From Burkholderiales bacterium (GTDB lineage Bacteria > Pseudomonadota > Gammaproteobacteria > Burkholderiales > Burkholderiaceae_C), in contig JAIOOS010000023.1 of the NCBI GenBank assembly GCA_021414305.1, forward strand, positions 99,188 to 163,187: 64,000 nt of DNA, read 5' to 3'. The stretch's first letter is position 1. Each line of letters begins with the position of its first letter. Below, piece by piece: positions 35,802 to 47,687 of the stretch. The notes beneath the pieces were generated by a model. The model was given only the letters and a program-made list of their open reading frames with translations, was not told the origin of the DNA and did no database searches. Position numbers and translations under genes: made by a program.

Positions 35802-37059
35802 GTCCACGGCGGTCGCCGACGCGCCGAAGCGTCGGATCGCGTTCTGGCTGGTGCTGCTCGCCGCGGGCGGCATCTTTGCGGTGACGATGGGTGCGCGGCA
35901 GTCCATGGGGCTGTTTCTCAGCGTCATCAATTCGACCACCGGGCTCGGCCTGGCGAGCATCAGCCTGGCCTTCGGCGTCGGCCAGCTCTGGTGGGGGCTG
36001 ACGCAGCCGGTGGCCGGCATCATGGCCGACCGCTACGGCGCCGGCCGGGTTCTGCTGATCGGCCTGGCGATGGTGGCGATCGGCACGGCGCTGGTGCCGC
36101 TGATGACGACGACGCTCGGCCTGATCCTCGCGATCGGCGTGCTCGCGGCCGGTGGCGCCGGCTTCGCCGGCCCCTCGGTGCTGCTCGCCTCGACTGCACG
36201 CCTCACGCCGCCGGAAAAGCGCGGCATGGCGAGCGGCATCGTCAACGCCGGCGGCTCGTTCGGCCAGTTCGTGTTCGTGCCGATCGCCGGGGCGATCACC
36301 GCCGGCTTCGGCTGGGCGATCTCGGTCCAGAGCATGGCGGCGATCGTGCTGCTGGCGCTGCCGGCGGCCTGGATCCTGCGCGGCCGCCCACCGGCCGTCT
36401 CGGCGCCGGCGCCGGCCGGCCATCCGGCCGCCGCGGCGAAGCGCGAGACCACCCGGGCCGCGATCGGCCGGGCGATGCGCGACCCGAGCTACCGCCTTCT
36501 CTCCGCCGGCTTCTTCGTCTGCGGCTTCCACGTCGCCTTCATCGCCACCCATCTTCCCGGCGTCGTGGCCGCCTGCCAGTTGCCGCCCTCGGTCGGCGCC
36601 TGGGCGCTCGGCATCGTCGGCCTGTTCAACATCGTCGGCAGCCTGGCCATGGGCTGGGCGGTGGGCCGCTGGCGGATGAAGTCGCTGCTCTCGCTGCTCT
36701 ACGCGGCGCGCGGCCTGGCGGTGCTGCTGTTCCTGCTCGCGCCCAAGACCGAGGCGGTGGTGCTGGTGTTCGCCGCCTTCATCGGCCTGACCTACCTCTC
36801 GACCGTGCCGCCGACGGCGGGGCTGGTGGCCAAGTTCTTCGGCACCGCGCACATGGCGACGCTGTTCGGCTTCGTCATGCTCTCGCACCAGCTCGGCGGC
36901 TTCCTCGGCGCCTGGCTCGGCGGCAAGGCGTTCCAGGCGACCGGCAGCTACGACTGGATGTGGTACGCCGACATCGTGCTCGCCGCCGGTGCGGCGCTGA
37001 TCAACCTGCCGATCCGCGAGGCGCACCTGCCGCCCCGGGCCGCGGCCGTTCCGGCCTGA
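35794..37059 (+). CDS. MFS transporter
   Basis: 421 residues with about twelve hydrophobic helices in two halves; the central cytoplasmic loop is about residues 196-225. Typical MFS motif A variant GIMADRYGAGRVLLIG follows helix 2 (about 74-90). The overall look is that of the OFA/monocarboxylate-porter-like group (GFHVAFIATHLPGVVA in the second half), but substrate and direction are not known. Overlaps marR by 8 bp, suggesting that MarR senses a substrate of the transporter. Ends 6 bp from the convergent SDR gene. Confidence 0.83.
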   Translation: MAESTAVADAPKRRIAFWLVLLAAGGIFAVTMGARQSMGLFLSVINSTTGLGLASISLAFGVGQLWWGLTQPVAGIMADRYGAGRVLLIGLAMVAIGTALVPLMTTTLGLILAIGVLAAGGAGFAGPSVLLASTARLTPPEKRGMASGIVNAGGSFGQFVFVPIAGAITAGFGWAISVQSMAAIVLLALPAAWILRGRPPAVSAPAPAGHPAAAAKRETTRAAIGRAMRDPSYRLLSAGFFVCGFHVAFIATHLPGVVAACQLPPSVGAWALGIVGLFNIVGSLAMGWAVGRWRMKSLLSLLYAARGLAVLLFLLAPKTEAVVLVFAAFIGLTYLSTVPPTAGLVAKFFGTAHMATLFGFVMLSHQLGGFLGAWLGGKAFQATGSYDWMWYADIVLAAGAALINLPIREAHLPPRAAAVPA

Positions 37060-37065
37060 GGCCGC

Positions 37066-37851
37066 TCAGGCCGCGCGCGGCGGCATCGTGTAGTTGAGGG
37101 CGAGCCGGCCGCCGTCGACGTAGACGACCTCGCCGGTCATGTAGCTGGCCGCGTCGCTGGCGAGAAAGGCGCAGACGCTGGCGATCTCCCCCGGCGCGCC
37201 GAGGCGGCGCAGGGGCGTGCGGCCCATGATCCGTTCCTGCGCCTCGGCGCTGCCGAGCACCGCCTTGCGGGCCAGCTCGGTCGCGATCGTGCCCGGCGCG
37301 ACCGCGTTGACGCGGATGCCGTGGTCGGCGAGGCCGAGCGCCATCGCCCGCGTGAGCTGGTCGATGCCGCCCTTGCTCGCGTTGTAGCTGGCGATCGTCG
37401 GGATCGCCATCACGCCGTTGACCGAGCTCATGTTCACGATCGCGCCGCCGCCCGTCTTCTTCATCTCGCGCGCCACCGCCTGGCCGACGAGGAACGAGCC
37501 CTTGAGGTTGACGTTGATGACGACGTCCCAGTCGGCCTCGGTGATGTCGAGGAACTCGGCGGCGCGAAAGATGCCGGCGTTATTGACGAGCACGTCGATC
37601 CGGCCGAAGGCGGCGATCGTGGCCGCGGTCGCCGCCTCGACCTCGACCCGGCTGGCGACGTCGCAGCGCATCGCCCGCGCCTCGGGGCCGAGCTCGGCGG
37701 CGAGGGCCTCGGCGGTGGCGACATCCACGTCCCACAGCGCGAGCTTCGCGCCGCTCGCGGCGAAGAGGCGCGCGCAGGCGGCGCCGATGCCGTTGGCGGC
37801 GCCGGTGACGACCACCGTTTGGCCGGAGAAATCGAAGCGGGTGCGGTTCAT
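37066..37851 (-). CDS. short-chain dehydrogenase/reductase
   Basis: 261-residue classical SDR. Nucleotide-binding TGAANGIG (about 17-24), NNAG (about 90), catalytic Ser in IVNMSSVNG, Tyr-x3-Lys in SYNASKG (the tyrosine and lysine are both present), and the C-terminal YMTGEVVYVDGG. An aspartate (LALWDVDVA) at the end of beta-2 favours NAD over NADP. Substrate unknown. It overlaps the upstream metallo-hydrolase by 4 bp (ATGA), so the pair probably acts in one catabolic step sequence. Confidence 0.88.
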   Translation of the reverse strand: MNRTRFDFSGQTVVVTGAANGIGAACARLFAASGAKLALWDVDVATAEALAAELGPEARAMRCDVASRVEVEAATAATIAAFGRIDVLVNNAGIFRAAEFLDITEADWDVVINVNLKGSFLVGQAVAREMKKTGGGAIVNMSSVNGVMAIPTIASYNASKGGIDQLTRAMALGLADHGIRVNAVAPGTIATELARKAVLGSAEAQERIMGRTPLRRLGAPGEIASVCAFLASDAASYMTGEVVYVDGGRLALNYTMPPRAA

Positions 37852-38810
37852 GAAAGGGTCCTGTCGAGCCAGATGGCGATGCCTTGGGCGTTGAGTTCGA
37901 AGTCGAGCGCGAGCAGGTCGCGGATGCGCTCGTCGGCAAGCGTCACGCCGTGCGTGCGCAAGCTCTTCAGGTGGATCGCCTCGAGCCCGCGCTTGAGCGC
38001 CCCGTGCCGGTCTGGCGCCTTCGCCAGCGAGCGGGCGAGAGCCACCATCTCGTCGAGCTGCGCCAGGAACAGCTTGGCCAGCCGCGGCACGTCGCCGACC
38101 GAGCCGTAGTGCGTGAGCAGGATCTGCTGCGGCGAGAACGCCAGCATGCGGTCGATCGAGCGGCGCAGCGCCTCGGGCTGGAACTGCACCGGCGTCGTCG
38201 TCGGCATGACCCAGGCGCCGCGGGCGGTGTCGAACTCGCGGTAAGAGAGGCCGAAGGTGTCGCCGGTGAAGAAGCCCCGGCTCCGCTCGTCCCAGATGCA
38301 GTGGTGGTGCATCGCGTGGCCGGGCGTGTCGAGGAACAGCAGCGGCCGGCCGGCGAGCTCGAGCGTCATGCCGTCGGTGGTCTTGACGACGCGGTCGGCG
38401 ACGACCGGAACCAGCGTGCCGTAGGAGCGCGCCATTTCCTCGGGCCCGTAGACCGCGGTCGCGCTCTGGATCAGCCGCGTCGGGTCGACGAGGTGGCGGG
38501 CGCCCCGCGGGTGGACGACGAGTCGGGCCTGCGGCAGATGCTGCATCAGCAGGCCGGCGCCGCCGGCGTGGTCGAGGTGCACATGGGTCGCGATCACCAT
38601 GTCGACCGCCTCCGGCGCGAGGTCGGCGGCGGCGAGCGCCGCCAGCAGCCGCGGCAGCGCGTGGTTGGTTCCGGTGTCGACGAACGCCGCCCGGCCCTTT
38701 TCGACGATCAGGTAGGAAGCGTCGAAGCGGTCGCGGTGAAAGCCCGTGTCGATGACGTGGATGCCGTGCTCGAGGCGTTCGACGAAGGCGGGGAGGGCAA
38801 TGGCTGACAT
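37848..38810 (-). CDS. metallo-beta-lactamase-fold hydrolase
   Basis: 320 residues. Metal motif THVHLDHAGG (about 75-84), third histidine in FLDTPGHAMHHH, aspartate in FFTGDTFGLS, last histidine in LLTHYGSVGD. These fit a di-metal glyoxalase-II-like hydrolase; helical C-terminal region of about 80 residues. Reaction unknown: thioester or lactone hydrolysis would be compatible. First gene of a two-gene operon with the SDR. Distinct in sequence from the other MBL protein at 2597-3676. Confidence 0.8.
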   Translation of the reverse strand: MSAIALPAFVERLEHGIHVIDTGFHRDRFDASYLIVEKGRAAFVDTGTNHALPRLLAALAAADLAPEAVDMVIATHVHLDHAGGAGLLMQHLPQARLVVHPRGARHLVDPTRLIQSATAVYGPEEMARSYGTLVPVVADRVVKTTDGMTLELAGRPLLFLDTPGHAMHHHCIWDERSRGFFTGDTFGLSYREFDTARGAWVMPTTTPVQFQPEALRRSIDRMLAFSPQQILLTHYGSVGDVPRLAKLFLAQLDEMVALARSLAKAPDRHGALKRGLEAIHLKSLRTHGVTLADERIRDLLALDFELNAQGIAIWLDRTLS

Positions 38811-38906
38811 CGCGAGTCGATTCTAGGGAGGGGCCGTGCGCGGCTCGGCCGCTGCGCTCAGAATGGCCGAAACGCGCGACCACGCGCACCGATCCGGAGA
38901 CTCTCG

Positions 38907-39245
38907 ATGAACATTCCTGCCGTCCGCCGGCTTCGCCTCGCGAGCGCTGCCGCTGCCGCCTTCGTGCTGGCCGCATGCGCCGCCCCGGGCTCGCTCGGCC
39001 GCACGCCGACCGAGGCCGACTTCATGACCATCCAGCCCGGCATGAGCAGCCAGGAGGTGCTGGCCCGGTTCGGTCCGCCGACCTGGACCTTCGGCGTGCG
39101 CCAGGAGAACCTGACGATCTGGAACTACCGCTACTACCGCGGCGACTGCGTCATCTACCAGGTGAGCGTGCGGCCCGACGGCACCGTGCGGGACGCCGGA
39201 ACCGGGTACGACCCGGCCTGCGACGGACCGCGCAGCCGCTGGTAG
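38907..39245 (+). CDS. small outer-membrane-type lipoprotein, SmpA/OmlA-like
   Basis: 112 residues. Signal peptide with a lipobox ending FVLAAC, cysteine at about 24, then a domain with TIQPGMSSQEVLARFGPPT (about 42-60), the conserved start of the SmpA/OmlA (BamE-like) fold. The rest, NYRYYRGDCVIYQVSV, forms strands. True BamE is part of the outer-membrane assembly machine; this shorter relative is probably a paralogue. GGAGA lies upstream of the ATG. It ends 12 bp from the convergent acnA stop. Confidence 0.75.
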   Translation: MNIPAVRRLRLASAAAAAFVLAACAAPGSLGRTPTEADFMTIQPGMSSQEVLARFGPPTWTFGVRQENLTIWNYRYYRGDCVIYQVSVRPDGTVRDAGTGYDPACDGPRSRW

Positions 39246-39257
39246 AAGACGCCGGCC

Positions 39258-42134
<2,877 letters not shown>

Positions 42135-42172
42135 GGCGGTGTCCTCGGATGGGAAGTCAGGCGTCGGAACGC

Positions 42173-42598
42173 TCAATGCGCGGGCCGCGGCACGATGACG
42201 CGCAGGCCCTTGAAGTAGTCGCGGAAAAATCCTTCGTCGCGCGTGATCAGCGCGCTGCACTGCAGGAGGGCGTGGGCCCCGATCAGGAAGTCGGGCACTG
42301 CGCGCTGCGCCGCGGCGCTGCGGCCGTCGGCCTGGGCGCGCTGCTTGTAGCGACGCTGCATCTCGCCGGCCCGTACGGCCGCGCGCAACTCGGTCGACGA
42401 GAACAGGATGCCGGCGCCTTCCAGTGTCTCGACGAAGTCGCTGCCGAAACCGAGCCCGGCGACGACCTCGGCGACGACGACGTCGCAGACGACCACCGGA
42501 CCGAGCGAGAGGGCGCGGCGCAGCGCCTCTTCGGCGGCGTCTGCGCGGGCGTCGTTTCCCAGCAGGTCGACCACGACCGAGGAGTCGACGGCGATCAC
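42173..42598 (-). CDS. vapC: PIN-domain ribonuclease toxin (VapC type)
   Basis: 141 residues. The four acidic residues of the PIN active site can be placed: Asp5 (VDSSVVVDL), Glu44 (VVAEVVAG), Asp103 ([11 protein letters not shown]) and Asp121 (LITRDEGFF). VapC toxins are magnesium-dependent RNases that cut tRNA or rRNA. GTG start inside the antitoxin stop (GTGA, 42595-42598), typical translational coupling. It lies between serC and acnA, both essential-type metabolic genes. Confidence 0.87.
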   Translation of the reverse strand: MIAVDSSVVVDLLGNDARADAAEEALRRALSLGPVVVCDVVVAEVVAGLGFGSDFVETLEGAGILFSSTELRAAVRAGEMQRRYKQRAQADGRSAAAQRAVPDFLIGAHALLQCSALITRDEGFFRDYFKGLRVIVPRPAH

Positions 42599-42876
42599 TT
42601 GCGGCGAGCCTGCTTCGCCGGCGCGTCGCGCGGCGGCGGATACGGATCGCCGGGCGCCCGCCCGCGCAACTCGCGCATCACGTCGTCGGAGCTCACGCCT
42701 TCGGGCAGCTTGTACTTGCCGCGCAGCCGCGACAGGGCGTCGTCGACATTCTTGCGCAGGATGATCCGGCCGCCGTCGAGCTCGACCTTGAGCTGCGTGC
42801 CCTTGGTCAGCCCGAGGGCGTCGCGGACGGCCTTCGGCAGGGTGATCTGGCCTCGCTCGGCAACGGTAGCTTCCAT
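42595..42876 (-). CDS. vapB: AbrB/MazE-type antitoxin (VapB type)
   Basis: 93 residues. N-terminal swapped-hairpin AbrB domain ([20 protein letters not shown], then [17 protein letters not shown]) for DNA binding, and a disordered C-terminal part that would wrap the toxin. GGGAGG lies 4 bases before the ATG at 42876. An inverted repeat overlaps its promoter, as expected for autoregulation by the VapBC complex. Coupled to vapC by a 4-bp overlap. Confidence 0.87.
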   Translation of the reverse strand: MEATVAERGQITLPKAVRDALGLTKGTQLKVELDGGRIILRKNVDDALSRLRGKYKLPEGVSSDDVMRELRGRAPGDPYPPPRDAPAKQARRK

Positions 42877-42892
42877 GCGACCTCCCGGGAGA

Positions 42893-42934
42893 TAAGTATG
42901 CAAGGATCATACATACTTACCAATACATATTCAA
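42893..42934 (-). promoter_or_regulatory. vapBC promoter and operator
   Basis: Minus-strand promoter: -35 TTGAAT (42934-42929), 17-bp spacer, -10 TATGAT (42911-42906). A perfect 8-bp inverted repeat TAAGTATG (42893-42900) and CATACTTA (42912-42919), 11 bp apart, flanks the -10, so antitoxin binding would block RNA polymerase. The stretch is strikingly AT-rich against its surroundings. Confidence 0.7.
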
Positions 42935-42940
42935 GCGGTC

Positions 42941-44023
42941 TCAGCCATGCCGCATCTCGAAATCCCGCATGTAGGCGACCAGCGCCTGCACGCCCTCGAT
43001 CGGCATCGCGTTGTAGATCGATGCCCGCATGCCGCCGACCAGCCGGTGGCCCTTGAGGGCGAGCAGGCCGGCGGCCCGGGCGCCCTCGAGGAAGGCCCCG
43101 TCCAGGGCGGGATCGGCGAGGTGGAAGACGACGTTCATCAGCGAGCGGTCCTCTCGGGCGACCCGGTTGACGTAGAAGTCGCTGGCGTCGAGGGCGGCGT
43201 AGAGCAGCGTCGCCTTGGCCCGGTTGCGCTCGGCCATCGCCGCCAGGCCGCCACCTTCCCTGATCCAGCGGAACACCAGCCCGGCGAGGTAGATCGCGAA
43301 GGTGGGCGGCGTGTTGATCATCGAGTTGTTGGCCGCCTGGATGGTGTAGTTGAACGCCTCCGGCGTGATCGGCAGGGCGCCGCCGAGCAGGTCCTCGCGC
43401 ACGATCACGAAGGTGAGGCCGGCCGGACCGATGTTCTTCTGCGCCCCGCCATAGATCAGGCCGTAGCGCGAGACGTCGATCGGCCGCGACAGGATGTTCG
43501 ACGACATGTCGGCCACCAGCGGCACTGCGCCGGTGTCGGGCACCCAGTGGAACTCGACCCCGCCGATGGTCTCGTTGGCGCAGATGTGGACGTAGGCGGC
43601 CTCGGGATCGAGGCGCCACTCCGACTGCTTCGGGATCGAGGTGAATCCGCCCGCCTTGCCGCTCGCCGCGACCTTGACCTCGCAGAAGTGCGCCGCCTCG
43701 GCGATCGAGCGCGTTGCCCAGGCGCCGGTGTCGACGTAGTCGGCGCTTCTGCGGCCGCGCAGGAGGTTCATCGGCACGATCGCGTTCTGGCCGATCGCGC
43801 CGCCCTGCAGGAACAGCACCTTGTAGTTCGCCGGAATGGCGAGCAGTTCGCGCAGGTCGGCCTCGATGCCGGCCTGCAGCGCCATGAATTCCTTGCCGCG
43901 ATGGCTCACTTCCATCACCGACACGCCGCTGCCGTTCCAGTCGAGCATTTCGCTCGCGGCCTGGCGGAGAACGGGTTCGGGGAGGGCGGCGGGGCCCGGG
44001 GCGAAATTGAAGGGGCGCGACAT
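42941..44023 (-). CDS. serC: phosphoserine aminotransferase SerC
   Basis: 360 residues, the exact family length. It transfers an amino group from glutamate to 3-phosphohydroxypyruvate in serine synthesis and also serves pyridoxal phosphate synthesis. Seen: [53 protein letters not shown] and the PLP-binding lysine in [12 protein letters not shown]. The ATG at 44023 gives the conserved start SRPFNFAPG; an in-frame ATG at 44032 would add three residues. Its stop is immediately followed by the vapBC promoter. Confidence 0.95.
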   Translation of the reverse strand: MSRPFNFAPGPAALPEPVLRQAASEMLDWNGSGVSVMEVSHRGKEFMALQAGIEADLRELLAIPANYKVLFLQGGAIGQNAIVPMNLLRGRRSADYVDTGAWATRSIAEAAHFCEVKVAASGKAGGFTSIPKQSEWRLDPEAAYVHICANETIGGVEFHWVPDTGAVPLVADMSSNILSRPIDVSRYGLIYGGAQKNIGPAGLTFVIVREDLLGGALPITPEAFNYTIQAANNSMINTPPTFAIYLAGLVFRWIREGGGLAAMAERNRAKATLLYAALDASDFYVNRVAREDRSLMNVVFHLADPALDGAFLEGARAAGLLALKGHRLVGGMRASIYNAMPIEGVQALVAYMRDFEMRHG

Positions 44024-44094
44024 GGCGGCCATTATCGAGCCGCCGCTCGCGCCGGACCGCCCGGCGCAGCGAGCGCCGCCGGCCGGAAAGCGCC

Positions 44095-44616
44095 TTAGGA
44101 CGCGCCCGACGCGGCCTTGGCCGCCTTGGCCGCCTCGATCAGCTCGCGCTGCTTCGGGCTGATGCAATCGTCGACGATGCGGCGCGCGGTCATGGTGTTG
44201 AGCAGCATCGACTTGCTGGCGATCTGCACCATCAGCGTCTCGCCGCGCACGTCCTCGAGGCGGATCGCGCCGGTGGAGGAGAGCACCGGCTTCATCAGCC
44301 ATTCGCCCTTGTTGTGCTTGACCGTCACGTACGACGAGTACTTGGGGCTCTGCTCGATGTCGACCGTCTGGTTGAACTCGCACTCGTACTTGCCGTAATA
44401 GACCATCTCCGCCGCCTTCACCTGCTCGGGGTAGGCGTCGGGGATGATCATCTCGGGCTTCTTCGCCGCCGCGGGCGTCGCCGACTTGACCGCCGCCTTG
44501 GCGGCGGGTTTCACCGCGGGCGGCGCGGTCTGTGCGGCCGCGGGCAGGGCGACGACGCCGGCGGCGAGGATCGCGAGGACGAGGCGGGCGGATTGGAAAG
44601 CGGGGCGTGCGGTCAT
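44095..44616 (-). CDS. exported hypothetical protein
   Basis: 173 residues. Signal peptide (about 1-28, ending ALPAAAQ), an Ala/Lys/Pro-rich linker and a compact domain (about 55-160) with [19 protein letters not shown], then [17 protein letters not shown]. Two cysteines (in YECEF and DDCIS) could form a disulfide. I recognise it as a type common in Burkholderiales near these genes but know no function. It lies between the CitE-like gene and serC on the same strand. Confidence 0.65.
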   Translation of the reverse strand: MTARPAFQSARLVLAILAAGVVALPAAAQTAPPAVKPAAKAAVKSATPAAAKKPEMIIPDAYPEQVKAAEMVYYGKYECEFNQTVDIEQSPKYSSYVTVKHNKGEWLMKPVLSSTGAIRLEDVRGETLMVQIASKSMLLNTMTARRIVDDCISPKQRELIEAAKAAKAASGAS

Positions 44617-44731
44617 GGGGTGTCTCCGTCGGTCGATGGCGATTGTGGTTCAGCCCTTTGCCTGCGGCGAGGCCACCTTACCCTCGGTTACCGCCCTGGC
44701 GGGAACTGCGTCACGACCGGATCGACCGGGC

Positions 44732-45724
44732 TCAGCGGCGCGCCTTCGCTGGCGCCGGGAAGAACCGTTGCCGCACCGCGTCGGGCAGCGGCGTGCCCGT
44801 GCGGCGGGCGCGCGTCAGGAGGCGCCAGAAGTAGCGGTAGCTGGCGCGATCGTGCAGCACGCCGGCGTGGCGAATCGGCGCCCAGTCGGCGTCCTGCGCG
44901 GCGCCGACGATCGCGATCGCCTCCTCGACTTCGTCGGCCCCCGGCGCGAAGGCGGCGACGATGGTGCGGATCTGCCCCGGGTGGATGCTCCACATCCGGG
45001 TGAAGCCGAGCTCGCGCGAGGCGCGCCGCGCCGCCTCGGCGACGACCTGCATGTCGTTCAGCTCGGTGACGACGCTGTGCGATGGCGTCTTGGCGAACGC
45101 ATGGCAGGCGGCGGCGATCTCGAGCTTGGCGCGAACCACCAGCGGGTGCGCGAACTGGCCCTCGGCCGACATGGCGGAGGCGGGAATCGCGCCGCGATGC
45201 GCCGAGACGAAATCCATCAGGCCGAAGGAGATCGACTCGATGCGCGGATGCGCGGCGATCTCCGCCACCTCGCGCAGGCCGGCATGGGTCTCGACCAGGA
45301 CGTGCAGCGGGATCGTGACGCCGTCCGAAGCGGCATCGATCGCCGCGACCGCCCGGTAGACGTCGGCGACGCCTTCGACCTTGGGCACCATCACGTAGGG
45401 CAGTCGCGTTGCCGCGGCGCCGACGATGGTCGCGACGTCGGCGGCGAACCAGGGGTGCTCGACCGGATGGACGCGCACGCCGCAGCGGCCATGCACGTTG
45501 CGCTGCGACATCACCATCGCCGCGACGAGCTCGGCGTGGGCCGCCTCGCCCCCCACCGGCGCGCCGTCTTCGCAGTCGAGCGTGACGTCGAACACCGGGC
45601 CGAGCTCGGCCTGGAGCTCGAGGCTCTTGACCATGCGTGCCTCGACGCCCGCGTAGTGATCGCAGACCGGCAGCTCGACCGCCGACTCGCCGGCGTCGAA
45701 CAGGGCGGCCTGCGGCGAGATCAC
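44732..45724 (-). CDS. HpcH/HpaI aldolase / citrate lyase beta-like protein
   Basis: 330-residue TIM-barrel protein of the CitE/malyl-CoA lyase family. [12 protein letters not shown] (about 45-56) carries acidic metal-binding residues; [14 protein letters not shown] and [19 protein letters not shown] carry the catalytic-type glutamate, and [15 protein letters not shown] follows. No CitD or CitF partner is present, so it is not a citrate lyase complex; it may cleave or form an acyl-CoA such as (S)-citramalyl- or malyl-CoA. It lies 28 bp after mdh, probably in one operon. Confidence 0.8.
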   Translation of the reverse strand: MISPQAALFDAGESAVELPVCDHYAGVEARMVKSLELQAELGPVFDVTLDCEDGAPVGGEAAHAELVAAMVMSQRNVHGRCGVRVHPVEHPWFAADVATIVGAAATRLPYVMVPKVEGVADVYRAVAAIDAASDGVTIPLHVLVETHAGLREVAEIAAHPRIESISFGLMDFVSAHRGAIPASAMSAEGQFAHPLVVRAKLEIAAACHAFAKTPSHSVVTELNDMQVVAEAARRASRELGFTRMWSIHPGQIRTIVAAFAPGADEVEEAIAIVGAAQDADWAPIRHAGVLHDRASYRYFWRLLTRARRTGTPLPDAVRQRFFPAPAKARR

Positions 45725-45752
45725 GGCGGTGCCTGGCGGCTCGGGGTGCGCC

Positions 45753-46739
45753 TCAGAGCAGGTGCTTGACGCCCGCCTGCTCCTCCTGCAGCTCCTTCAG
45801 CGTGACGTCGATCCGCTCCTGGCTGAAGGCGTCGATCGGCAGGCCCTCGACCACCTTGTACTTGCCGTTCTCGGTCGTGACCGGAAAGCCGAACATCGTG
45901 TCCTTGGGGATGCCGTACTGGCCGTCGGAGGGGATGCCCATCGTCACCCACTTGCCCTGGGTGCCGAGCGCCCAGTCGCGCATGTGGTCGATCGCGGCGT
46001 TGGCCGCCGAGGCCGCCGAGGAGACGCCGCGGGCGGCGATGATCGCCGCGCCGCGCTTGCCGACCGTGGGCAGGAAGGTGCCGGCGTTCCAGGCGTCGTC
46101 GCCGATCATGTCCTTGACGCCCTTGCCGCCGATCGTCGCGAAGCGGTAGTCGGCGTACATGGTCGGCGAGTGGTTGCCCCAGACCGCCATCTTCTCGATC
46201 TCGGCGACGGGCTTGCCGGTCTTGGAAGCGATCTGGCTCAGCGCCCGGTTGTGGTCGAGGCGCAGCATCGCCGTGAAGTTCTCGCGCGGCAGGCCCGGCG
46301 CGCTCTTCATCGCGATGTAGGCGTTGGTGTTCGCCGGGTTGCCGACCACCAGCACCTTGACCGTGCGCTTGGCGACGGCGTCGAGCGCCTTGCCCTGGGC
46401 GGTGAAGATTGCGGCGTTGACGGCGAGCAGCTCGGCCCGCTCCATGCCGGGGCCGCGCGGCCGCGAGCCGATCAGGAGGGCGTAGTCGGCGTCCTTGAAG
46501 GCGGTCATCGGGTCGCCGTGCGCTTCCATGCCGGCGAGCAGGGGGAAGGCGCAGTCCTGCAACTCCATCATCACGCCCTGCAGCGCCTGCTGGGGCTTTT
46601 CCATCGGCACCTCGAGCATGCTGAGGATGACGGGCTGGTCCTTGCCCAGCATTTCGCCCGAGGCGATGCGAAAGACGATGGCGTAGCCGATCTGGCCGGC
46701 TGCACCGGTGACCGCGACTCGGACGGGGGGCTTGCTCAT
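45753..46739 (-). CDS. mdh: malate dehydrogenase
   Basis: 328 residues. NAD-binding [20 protein letters not shown] near the N-terminus, substrate-binding [28 protein letters not shown], the catalytic histidine in [12 protein letters not shown]. It belongs to the longer, cytoplasmic-type MDH group typical of betaproteobacteria and actinobacteria. Oxidises malate to oxaloacetate. Divergent from the sdh operon across a 136-bp gap with an 18-bp palindrome; co-transcribed with the CitE-like gene. Confidence 0.95.
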   Translation of the reverse strand: MSKPPVRVAVTGAAGQIGYAIVFRIASGEMLGKDQPVILSMLEVPMEKPQQALQGVMMELQDCAFPLLAGMEAHGDPMTAFKDADYALLIGSRPRGPGMERAELLAVNAAIFTAQGKALDAVAKRTVKVLVVGNPANTNAYIAMKSAPGLPRENFTAMLRLDHNRALSQIASKTGKPVAEIEKMAVWGNHSPTMYADYRFATIGGKGVKDMIGDDAWNAGTFLPTVGKRGAAIIAARGVSSAASAANAAIDHMRDWALGTQGKWVTMGIPSDGQYGIPKDTMFGFPVTTENGKYKVVEGLPIDAFSQERIDVTLKELQEEQAGVKHLL

Positions 46740-46776
46740 GGGAACTCCAGGGTGGGATGGGTGGAACGGTGTCCGT

Positions 46777-46826
46777 CCGGCGAGCGCTCGCCGGCCCGGT
46801 TAAAGTCTGTTGCGTTGCAATAAAAT
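46777..46826. promoter_or_regulatory. palindrome and possible sdhC promoter
   Basis: An 18-bp perfect palindrome CCGGCGAGCGCTCGCCGG spans 46777-46794, between divergent mdh and sdhC. Just after it, TTAAAG (46800-46805) and TAAAAT (46821-46826) could be -35 and -10 for sdhC, though the 15-bp spacer is short. The palindrome would be well placed for a regulator of both operons. A GntR gene that I recall at this place in related genomes is absent here. Confidence 0.4.
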
Positions 46827-46875
46827 CAGCAGGCTGCGCAGAGCGGCATTCTTTCCCGAGAAAAAAAGGCTGGAC

Positions 46876-47319
46876 ATGGTTACGTCGATCAAAGAACCAC
46901 CGCTCAAGGTCCGGCCCGTCTACCGCAACATCCACGTCACGCAGCTCGCATCGTATCGCCTGCCGCTCGCCGGCTGGGCTTCGATCCTGCATCGGATCAG
47001 CGGCGCGCTGATGTTCCTGCTGCTGCCGTTCGCGATCTGGATGTTCGACAGCAGCCTCACTTCCGAGGTCTCGTTCGAGCAGTTCCGCAGCCTCTTCGTC
47101 GCCGGCGCCGCGGGCCTGCCCGGCTGGTTCTGGAAGCTCGTCGCCTTTGCCCTGATCTGGGCCTACCTGTTCCACTTCTCCGCGGGCCTGCGCCATCTCT
47201 GGATGGACGCGACCCATTCGGTCGGCCTCGAGTTCGGCCGCAACTCGGCGCTCGCGGCGATCGTCGTCAGCACGCTGGTGACGCTGGCGCTCGGCGCCAA
47301 GCTGTTCGGCCTATTCTGA
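46876..47319 (+). CDS. sdhC: succinate dehydrogenase cytochrome b556 subunit SdhC
   Basis: 147 residues, three transmembrane helices. RPVYRNIHVTQLASYRLPLA and GWASILHRISGALMFLLLP are the family signature and carry quinone-site residues; the heme-ligand histidine is in FHFSAGLRHLWMD. It anchors SdhAB in the inner membrane and shares heme b with SdhD. The ATG at 46876 has AAAAAAAGG upstream. sdhD starts 5 bp after its stop; the whole sdhCDAB-sdhE-gltA series is one transcription unit. Confidence 0.92.
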   Translation: MVTSIKEPPLKVRPVYRNIHVTQLASYRLPLAGWASILHRISGALMFLLLPFAIWMFDSSLTSEVSFEQFRSLFVAGAAGLPGWFWKLVAFALIWAYLFHFSAGLRHLWMDATHSVGLEFGRNSALAAIVVSTLVTLALGAKLFGLF

Positions 47320-47324
47320 TCATC

Positions 47325-47687
47325 ATGGGCAGCACCTACGGTTCCAAGCGGCTCGTCGTCGGCGCGCACTACGGCCTGAGCGACTGGCTTTCGCAGCGCT
47401 TCACGGCGCTCATCATGGCGATCTTCACCGTCGCCGTGCTGGTGCAACTTTTCATCGGCGGGCCGCTCGACTACTACAAGTGGTCGGCGATCTTCGGCCG
47501 CCAGTGGATGAAGGTGCTGACCTTCGTCGTCATCGTTTCGATGCTCTGGCACGTCTGGGTCGGCGTTCGCGACATCTGGATGGACTACGTGAAGGTGATG
47601 GGCGTTCGCCTCGGGCTGCAGGTCCTGTCGATCGTCTGGCTCGTCGGCTGCGCCGGCTGGGCGGTGCAAGTGCTCTGGAGACTCTGA
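47325..47687 (+). CDS. sdhD: succinate dehydrogenase membrane anchor SdhD
   Basis: 120 residues with three hydrophobic helices. The start GSTYGSKRLVVGAHYGLSDW and SQRFTALIMAIF are typical of betaproteobacterial SdhD; WHVWVGVRDIWMDYVK contains the second heme-ligand histidine. TGA overlaps the sdhA ATG at 47687. Its role is heme and ubiquinone binding with SdhC. Confidence 0.9.
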   Translation: MGSTYGSKRLVVGAHYGLSDWLSQRFTALIMAIFTVAVLVQLFIGGPLDYYKWSAIFGRQWMKVLTFVVIVSMLWHVWVGVRDIWMDYVKVMGVRLGLQVLSIVWLVGCAGWAVQVLWRL

